Assembly: GCA_937890575.1 (NCBI GenBank) | Contig: CALADZ010000158.1 | Span: 1 to 19,942, forward strand | Origin: MAG-120531 sp002378585 | Lineage (GTDB): Bacteria > Bacteroidota > Bacteroidia > Flavobacteriales > Flavobacteriaceae | Length of the DNA stretch: 19,942 nt | Direction: 5' to 3' | In this document: piece after piece, positions 14,987 through 19,942 of the stretch | Layout of the letters: the number at the start of each line of letters is the position of its first letter | Numbering within the stretch: position 1 is the stretch's first letter | Notes under the pieces: generated by a model | Databases searched by the model: none | Seen by the model: the letters and a program-made list of their open reading frames with translations, nothing else | Told to the model about the DNA's origin: nothing | Position numbers and translations under genes: made by a program

Positions 14987-16017
14987 CGCTTAATGTCAAT
15001 TTCCTCGGGCAGAGGCTCGTTATCGATTAAATGAGACACCAGCGCTTTGGCGGCCGACGGAGCCATCACCACCCCTCGAGAACCCATACCGTTAATGACT
15101 GATAAATTTTGGTAGGTAGGGTGTGTGCCCACTAAGGGACGGCGATCAGGCACGGTAGGTCGTAAACCAGCCTGATGATCGATCACTTCATAGTCCATCA
15201 GCAAAAGCATTTTGAGTTCTTTTTCTAACTGAACCCTGGCCGATGATGTCGGTGTTTCCGTGGGATCATTCCAGCTGTAGGTGGCGCCCACTCGGTAGTA
15301 ATCATCTCCTAGGGGCAATAAAAAGATTCCCGACTTAACTATATGCACTTCCTGGAGTCCTGGCGCGTGTATGGTCAAAAGTTCTCCTTTGGTGCCCTGA
15401 ACGGGCAAATACCCAAAATATCGGCTCTGAGTGATGCCAAAACCCGTGGCAAAAACCACTCCTCGATAAGGCTGACCCTCATAGGTGTTTGTCTTACAAT
15501 CCCAACGCTCATCGGACCAAGTTTGGTTCTTAAACAACCCCTGTTTTGTCAGCTGGGCAGCGAATGTGTCGAGCAGTTCTTCGGTGCGCACCCACCCCGT
15601 TTGCTTCACTGGCCCCACGCCATAGGGTAAATCCAAGCCCGGATTTTTATAGTGAATGATCTCAGGATGCATAAATGGCATGAGTCCAGGCTTGTCCATG
15701 GCTGTATACCAACCGTTTTGTTCCTCCACAGAGGCCATTCGCCTGTAGAGGGGCATGGATACATCCACTTGAATACCTAGATCTTCGGATAACCCGCTGT
15801 AAAAATTTTGTGCTTCGGGTATAGAACGCGCGGCATCCCAGGCTAAATTATACCGTCTAAGCACAATTGGATTGTATACTCCTGCGGCTACCCGTGATGC
15901 GTTGGTGGAGCGATCGCTCATTACCTCAAAGGGAACCCCCCGCAACTCAAAGTGACGGGCCACGGCCATAGCGGCCAATCCCCAACCCACCACCAAATAC
16001 GAATCAGATGCCTGCAT
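14953..16017 (-). CDS. FAD-dependent oxidoreductase, DAO (D-amino acid oxidase) family
   Basis: A 354-residue flavoenzyme of the glycine/D-amino acid oxidase superfamily, related to DadA, ThiO and the C-terminal part of MnmC. The FAD-binding beta-alpha-beta unit is YLVVGWGLAAMAVARHF; the usual GxGxxG reads G11-W-G13-LA-A16, with alanine at the third glycine. Other family landmarks are AAGVYNPIVLRRY (44-56), VVFATGFG near the middle, and a C-terminal GLRPTVPDRRPLVGTHP...VINGMGSRGVVMAPSAA segment. The substrate is unknown. I recall such a gene often lying next to gldN in Flavobacteriia, hinting at a linked role, but none is proven. A strong terminator ends four bases before its ATG, so expression may depend on readthrough. 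No Shine-Dalgarno site is visible. Confidence 0.8.
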   Translation of the reverse strand: MQASDSYLVVGWGLAAMAVARHFELRGVPFEVMSDRSTNASRVAAGVYNPIVLRRYNLAWDAARSIPEAQNFYSGLSEDLGIQVDVSMPLYRRMASVEEQNGWYTAMDKPGLMPFMHPEIIHYKNPGLDLPYGVGPVKQTGWVRTEELLDTFAAQLTKQGLFKNQTWSDERWDCKTNTYEGQPYRGVVFATGFGITQSRYFGYLPVQGTKGELLTIHAPGLQEVHIVKSGIFLLPLGDDYYRVGATYSWNDPTETPTSSARVQLEKELKMLLLMDYEVIDHQAGLRPTVPDRRPLVGTHPTYQNLSVINGMGSRGVVMAPSAAKALVSHLIDNEPLPEEIDIKRYARFLASSGL

Positions 16018-16021
16018 AGAT

Positions 16022-16043
16022 AAAAAAAGCCCCGCGAGGGGCT
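16022..16043 (-). terminator. Strong intrinsic terminator after gldN
   Basis: On the minus strand AGCCCC-TCGC-GGGGCT forms a perfect six-base-pair GC-rich stem (16043-16038 with 16033-16028) with a four-base loop, and the transcript then runs into seven or eight U residues (16028-16022, stem included). It starts seven bases after the gldN stop (16050) and ends four bases before the oxidoreductase ATG (16017). It should end most gldKLMN transcripts. Confidence 0.85.
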
Positions 16044-16049
16044 AAATGT

Positions 16050-16988
16050 TTAATAGTTCCACATGTCCTGTTCCTTATCCCTAATCGCCTCTTTGATGCG
16101 GTTGGATTCTAAAAGCTGGAATAAGGCGTTGTCTTTGATGTAGTCTTTGATGGCGCGGTTGTCAAACACATTGCCTTCTTTGACAATGATGGAATTAAAT
16201 CTTCGGGCATTTAACAACGCATCAAAGGATATAGGCCTGAATTCGTTGCCAGGGTTATATACCTTGGCTTCTTCCATAACCTTTCTGACTGAAGGATACC
16301 ACACCCAAAACAAAGGCACTAAGTTTTCGTCTGGATCTACGCTTTCGTCGTCAATAAAATTAACATCTGGGGCTACCGGTGCCATGGCGAGCAATCGATA
16401 TTTCAGCTCACCCATACGCTTGTCAAAATACCAAGTTCCGTAGATCAAATACTGTTCGATATCCGCTGCACCTATAGCTCTTCGATCGATATACTCTTCG
16501 GATACGCGATCTCCTGCGTTAAATTGAGCAATACCCGCATCCGTAGTGTCTACGCGCTGTAGAGACGCTTGCAACTCCGAATAGGTGCGCTTCTCTTTAA
16601 AATAAGTGTCCGCATAAACTGATTTAATTCGGCCATTTTTGATATTAGCGATTAACACATCGAACAAAGACCTTCTGTACGACTCAATATTGAGCGTATC
16701 TGTTGGGTAATACAAAGCGGCATTGATGCGTTCGTCTAAGTCGATAACTTCCCAGACACTCTTTGACCACAACACATCAGACTCCTCTACATAGGGATAA
16801 GGCATAGGTTGGTCGTTGTTGTTGCGTTGAACAACCGCAGATTCATATTGGTCCCTATCGACAACGTTGAGCAAAAATGTTTCTTTCTTAACCGGCGGAG
16901 CAGGTTGTCCCACCCCTGGTTCTTGTGCGCGCAGCGGCATCATGCCAAACAACAAAGCGCAAAACCAAAATATTTTTGTAGCGTTCAT
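16050..16988 (-). CDS. gldN: Gliding motility / type IX secretion protein GldN
   Basis: A 312-residue exported protein. Residues 1-22 form a signal peptide (hydrophobic core FWFCALLFGMMPL, then RAQ). The body has family landmarks such as SDVLWSKSVWEVIDLDERINAALYYP, DIEQYLIYGTWYFDKRMGELKYRLL and VPLFWVWYP. In studied flavobacteria GldN pairs with the lipoprotein GldK to form a periplasmic ring under the outer membrane that is needed for type IX secretion and gliding. It follows gldM by five bases and is the last gene before the strong terminator at 16022-16043. The length is normal for the family. Confidence 0.93.
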   Translation of the reverse strand: MNATKIFWFCALLFGMMPLRAQEPGVGQPAPPVKKETFLLNVVDRDQYESAVVQRNNNDQPMPYPYVEESDVLWSKSVWEVIDLDERINAALYYPTDTLNIESYRRSLFDVLIANIKNGRIKSVYADTYFKEKRTYSELQASLQRVDTTDAGIAQFNAGDRVSEEYIDRRAIGAADIEQYLIYGTWYFDKRMGELKYRLLAMAPVAPDVNFIDDESVDPDENLVPLFWVWYPSVRKVMEEAKVYNPGNEFRPISFDALLNARRFNSIIVKEGNVFDNRAIKDYIKDNALFQLLESNRIKEAIRDKEQDMWNY

Positions 16989-16993
16989 AAGCG

Positions 16994-18562
16994 TTAATTC
17001 GTCAATTCTATCAATACCGGAGCCACTTTCTTAAGCTTGTACGTATTGTTGTTGGTGATGTTTGCATCGATGTCAAATACCTGAATCAAATCCCCGCGTT
17101 TGGCTCTTTTGATGGCTGACTGGGTCTTGGAATCCATCTTGGTTCCTGAAACCTCTAGGGTGGGCTGCCCAGGTATTTTGACTTTGAATGATTTGACGGA
17201 TATCTTCAAATCAAAGTCGAAATCTTCTAGTACGGCACCTACCGTGGAAATCGATAAATTTTCCGCACTCATCTTTAAAGATCCCGTCTCACCGCGCACT
17301 GTTCCCGAGGGGCTTGGAATCTCCTTGATGCGAAAAACCTGTTTGGTTTCAATGACTTTACCATCGGGTAGCTTACCAGATGCAACAATGGTTACGTCTC
17401 GCCCAGTACCTGGCACCAGCACATAAGTACTTCCCTTGACTTTGCGCAATCCCGGGGCAGTTGCATTGACATTGTTTTCCGCCACACCAGGTATAGAAAT
17501 GGTCATCGGGTTTTCTAATCCCCTATACACCACGTTCATTTTATCTGCCGATATCACCGCTGCATCTGGCTTGGCGATCGTAGAAAACTGGGCTGATACA
17601 GGCACCTTGGTTTCTTCACCGGACTGCAAAAACACTAATTCTCCACTGATGGTGTGTTCACCTGGGTTTCCGGCGCCCACAGTCAGGTGTACACGACCCT
17701 GTTCAATGGTAAAATCTTTACCCTCAGAGAGTGGACGACCATCCATGGTCAAGCGGACTGCGTTTGGTTTGGTGGAGGAATCTTTACGTCCTAAAACAAT
17801 GTTTCCTGAAAAAGTCTCTCCTGCGTAAAAGGCTGATTTTTCCTGTTCCAACAACGTCGTATAATTGGTATACGAGATTTCAGAGGTGAGTTGTCCTTCT
17901 AAAAGTGCTTTTAACGCATCTTGGGCGCTCGCCATCACGTCAGCCTGAATCTGAGTGACATTAGTCAAGGAAGCGATGAGCGGAAAACCCTCATAATTAT
18001 AATTCAGCCAATCTACTTTCTGCCCTTCGCGGTTAGTCACTTGGCCATTTTCATCTCCCGTGGTAAATCTGAGGGATACCGCCTCCTTAATCGATTGCAT
18101 GTTTTCCGGTAAAACAGCCAACATTTGATCTCGGTAATCGATGCGGCGATCGAGAAAATCTTGTCCTTCTTTCTTGAGTCCTGAACCGCCAAAAAACAAT
18201 TGATCTATAAAGTCACTTCGGTCCATTACTTGATAATCAGAGGCGTCTTTAACCTCCGCCTTCATCTGTGTTTTCAGCTCATCCAAGTAGGCGTAGTAAC
18301 TTTCCGAAAGTTCTTTGACCTGTTGACCTTTTTCCAACAGCGATTGGAATTTGGCTGGATTTTCTCCCGCTTTTTGGGCTAGTCCTTCTAAAAACAAATC
18401 ATTGCTTTCCTGCAATGCGCGGTTAGAAGTCTCCAATTTCTCATTCATCATCCCAAAAGCAGAAAGCACTTCTTTACTCATATTCAACGCGAGCATCGCG
18501 ATGAATACCAAGTACATCAAGTTGATCATTTTCTGTCTGGGCGACTGTGCTCCTGAGGCCAT
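16994..18562 (-). CDS. gldM: Gliding motility / type IX secretion motor protein GldM
   Basis: A 522-residue protein with a single N-terminal transmembrane helix (about residues 12-30, MINLMYLVFIAMLALNMS) that follows the typical opening MASGAQSPRQK. The rest is periplasmic: an alpha-helical region to about residue 220, then beta-rich, immunoglobulin-like domains to the end. A GldM dimer inserts its helices into a GldL pentamer; proton flow turns it, and its long periplasmic arm passes motion to the GldK/GldN ring. The start ATG is five bases after the gldL stop, and gldN begins five bases after its own stop, fitting one operon. Length matches the family. Confidence 0.95.
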   Translation of the reverse strand: MASGAQSPRQKMINLMYLVFIAMLALNMSKEVLSAFGMMNEKLETSNRALQESNDLFLEGLAQKAGENPAKFQSLLEKGQQVKELSESYYAYLDELKTQMKAEVKDASDYQVMDRSDFIDQLFFGGSGLKKEGQDFLDRRIDYRDQMLAVLPENMQSIKEAVSLRFTTGDENGQVTNREGQKVDWLNYNYEGFPLIASLTNVTQIQADVMASAQDALKALLEGQLTSEISYTNYTTLLEQEKSAFYAGETFSGNIVLGRKDSSTKPNAVRLTMDGRPLSEGKDFTIEQGRVHLTVGAGNPGEHTISGELVFLQSGEETKVPVSAQFSTIAKPDAAVISADKMNVVYRGLENPMTISIPGVAENNVNATAPGLRKVKGSTYVLVPGTGRDVTIVASGKLPDGKVIETKQVFRIKEIPSPSGTVRGETGSLKMSAENLSISTVGAVLEDFDFDLKISVKSFKVKIPGQPTLEVSGTKMDSKTQSAIKRAKRGDLIQVFDIDANITNNNTYKLKKVAPVLIELTN

Positions 18563-18567
18563 GGGGC

Positions 18568-19218
18568 TTAGTTATTTTTGTTCATCGCTTGCAACATAGC
18601 TGTGTACACAGCGTTGAGCGAAGCAAGGTTTTGAGACATAGCTTGCATCTGCGCCTGTAAGGCGGCCGCATTCTCAGCTACGCTCTCTTGTACATTTTTT
18701 TGAATTTGCGCACTGGAAAGCTGGGCAGCGTACAATTGGTTGAGCGCCTGCATCTGCTGGGCTGCCTTATCCAATTCTTGGGCGTACTGCTGAGTAGAAC
18801 GCATCGCCTCTGCGGTAGGGGCTATCGATTGAGCAGCAGCTTCAAATTGACGCATGCTATTGCCTAATTTTTCCATCAACGCGGCATCAATTTTAGCCTC
18901 TGCCAACAGGCTGTCTATTTTTTGAGACAATAAGCCTTCAGCACCCGTAACAGGTCCAGAGGCAGCACCTCCCTTGAGCTGGGGGTATACGCGAGACCAA
19001 TCCCAAGATTCCTCCACGGGTTGCATGGCCGAGTAGGCAAATATCAACGCTTCAGTGATCAAACCCACTGCGAGTAAAAGACCCCCATCTATAGGCCCTA
19101 TCTCCCAATGCAATAGTTTAAATAAAGCGCCAAGAATAACTACGGAGGCACCGTAACCATAGGCTTTATTTTCATATTTCTTTAACAATGAAGCTTTCTT
19201 GCTTTGTTCTGTTTTCAT
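18568..19218 (-). CDS. gldL: Gliding motility / type IX secretion motor protein GldL
   Basis: A 216-residue inner-membrane protein. Two transmembrane helices lie at about 21-37 (YGYGASVVILGALFKLLH) and 44-66 (DGGLLLAVGLITEALIFAYSA). E56 in LITEALIF corresponds to the conserved membrane glutamate of GldL that is implicated in proton use. After PVEESWDWSRVYPQL comes a cytoplasmic region rich in Ala and Gln (about 95-210) that looks like helical coiled coil. GldL forms the ring around the GldM helices and, with GldM, is the proton-powered motor for gliding and type IX secretion. The ATG at 19218 is 16 bases after the gldK stop. Confidence 0.95.
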   Translation of the reverse strand: MKTEQSKKASLLKKYENKAYGYGASVVILGALFKLLHWEIGPIDGGLLLAVGLITEALIFAYSAMQPVEESWDWSRVYPQLKGGAASGPVTGAEGLLSQKIDSLLAEAKIDAALMEKLGNSMRQFEAAAQSIAPTAEAMRSTQQYAQELDKAAQQMQALNQLYAAQLSSAQIQKNVQESVAENAAALQAQMQAMSQNLASLNAVYTAMLQAMNKNN

Positions 19219-19234
19219 GCGTGTGTTCGCTTGT

Positions 19235-19942
19235 TTATTGTTTTCTTCTATCTTTTTCTCCAGTTTCGCCCATGTAGTCTTGCACCGTTCTAAAACCTAT
19301 GTAGCTTCTGGGCTTATCCATATGTTCGTAATCTCTGGTACTCACTTGTAAAAAGTAAGCTACATCTTTCCAAGAACCACCCCGAACTACTTTGTTCGGA
19401 TTTGAACGGTCGTCAGAAAAAGGGTTGATGGTGGAAACGTACTCGTAGGCGCTATCGCTGTAGCTGGATATGGTCCACTCAGCGACATTTCCGGCCATAT
19501 TGTACAAATTGTAGTCGTTGGGTGTGTACGACTTGGCCTCCACGGTGTACAAGGCCGAATCTGTTGCGTAATCTCCGCGTTGCGGTTTAAAATTGGCGAG
19601 GAAACATCCATCGTCTCCCACCAAATAGGGACCACCCCAGGGATAAGTACCTGATTGTATCCCCCCGCGCGCCGCGTATTCCCATTCGGCTTCAGTAGGT
19701 AAACGATAAGCGTTAACAGAACGCTTTCCTTGAGATTTTAAGGCGTCGTTTTTGATTTTGGTGCGCCAGTGACAAAAAGCCATCGCTTGCTTCCAAGTGA
19801 CACCCACCACAGGGTATTCACTGTAGGCATCATGCCAAAAATAATCGTTGTGCATCGGCTCAACATAGGTGTAGGAAAAGTCATTCATCCAAACCGTTGT
19901 ATCCGGATACACCTTGATGTTTTCTTTGATGATGTATTTTTT
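19235..19942 (-). CDS. gldK: Gliding motility lipoprotein GldK (partial, N-terminus outside window)
   Basis: The C-terminal 235 residues of GldK; the open frame runs past 19912 to the last base of the window, reading KKYIIKENIKVYPDTTVW, so the gene continues beyond the edge. The visible part is the formylglycine-generating-enzyme-like (FGE-sulfatase) fold: YPVVGVTWKQAMAFCHW, YRLPTEAEWEYAARGG, YNMAGNVAEWT, KVVRGGSWKD and GFRTVQD. In this family the fold is structural, not known to be catalytic. GldK is an outer-membrane lipoprotein that forms the periplasmic ring with GldN; the expected lipoprotein signal is not in view. gldL starts 16 bases after its TAA. Confidence 0.93.
   Translation of the reverse strand, partial: KKYIIKENIKVYPDTTVWMNDFSYTYVEPMHNDYFWHDAYSEYPVVGVTWKQAMAFCHWRTKIKNDALKSQGKRSVNAYRLPTEAEWEYAARGGIQSGTYPWGGPYLVGDDGCFLANFKPQRGDYATDSALYTVEAKSYTPNDYNLYNMAGNVAEWTISSYSDSAYEYVSTINPFSDDRSNPNKVVRGGSWKDVAYFLQVSTRDYEHMDKPRSYIGFRTVQDYMGETGEKDRRKQ

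Noticed and set aside
1..19942. CRISPR arrays, insertion sequences, prophage or defence genes
   Set aside because: No repeated spacers, transposase or integrase motifs, or terminal repeats were seen; all long frames have household, pigment, efflux or motility assignments.

Overview
The window reads as ordinary chromosomal DNA from a marine-type member of the Flavobacteriia (Bacteroidota). The clearest sign is a gldK-gldL-gldM-gldN cluster, the gliding motility / type IX secretion core that is restricted to Bacteroidota. A flavobacterial-style carotenoid operon, weak Shine-Dalgarno sites, promoter elements resembling the Bacteroidota TAnnTTTG -7 box and a tRNA gene without an encoded CCA end all agree. 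Genes are packed tightly: no gap reaches 300 bases and I see no insertion sequence, prophage, CRISPR array or rRNA.

Layout. 1-66: the 3' end of a tRNA (most likely initiator tRNA-Met) and its intrinsic terminator. 85-2331 (+): an MsbA-type ABC exporter followed by a small membrane PH-domain protein. 2347-5798 (-): four packed carotenoid genes, transcribed crtI-crtB-crtZ-crtY, which should convert phytoene precursors to zeaxanthin. 5884-6798 (-): directly upstream of that operon, a MerR-type regulator with a complete set of adenosylcobalamin-binding motifs of the CarH/LitR photoreceptor family. 6859-12554 (-): a three-gene RND efflux operon (adaptor, pump, TolC-like outer-membrane channel). 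12630-14531 (-): a cytosolic ABC-F ATPase. 14597-14986 (+): a DUF983 membrane protein with a zinc-ribbon-like N-terminus. 14953-16017 (-): a FAD-dependent DAO-family oxidoreductase. 16050-19942 (-): gldN, gldM, gldL and the 3' part of gldK, cut off by the window edge.

How the parts work together. The carotenoid genes and the CarH-like regulator form a probable light- and vitamin-B12-responsive pigment module; the gap between them holds two inverted repeats that are plausible operators. The Gld proteins form the motor (GldL/GldM) and the periplasmic/outer-membrane ring (GldK/GldN) that drive type IX secretion and gliding. A strong intrinsic terminator sits between gldN and the oxidoreductase, only four bases before the latter's start codon. 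The RND operon has a perfect 16-base palindrome just downstream of a good -7 box, suggesting an operator for a repressor encoded elsewhere.

Nothing in the window is obviously a new system. The most promising leads are the CarH-like control of zeaxanthin synthesis, the terminator/attenuator after gldN, and the orphan palindrome of the efflux operon. All functional calls rest on reading motifs and overall protein resemblance by eye; no database search was possible.
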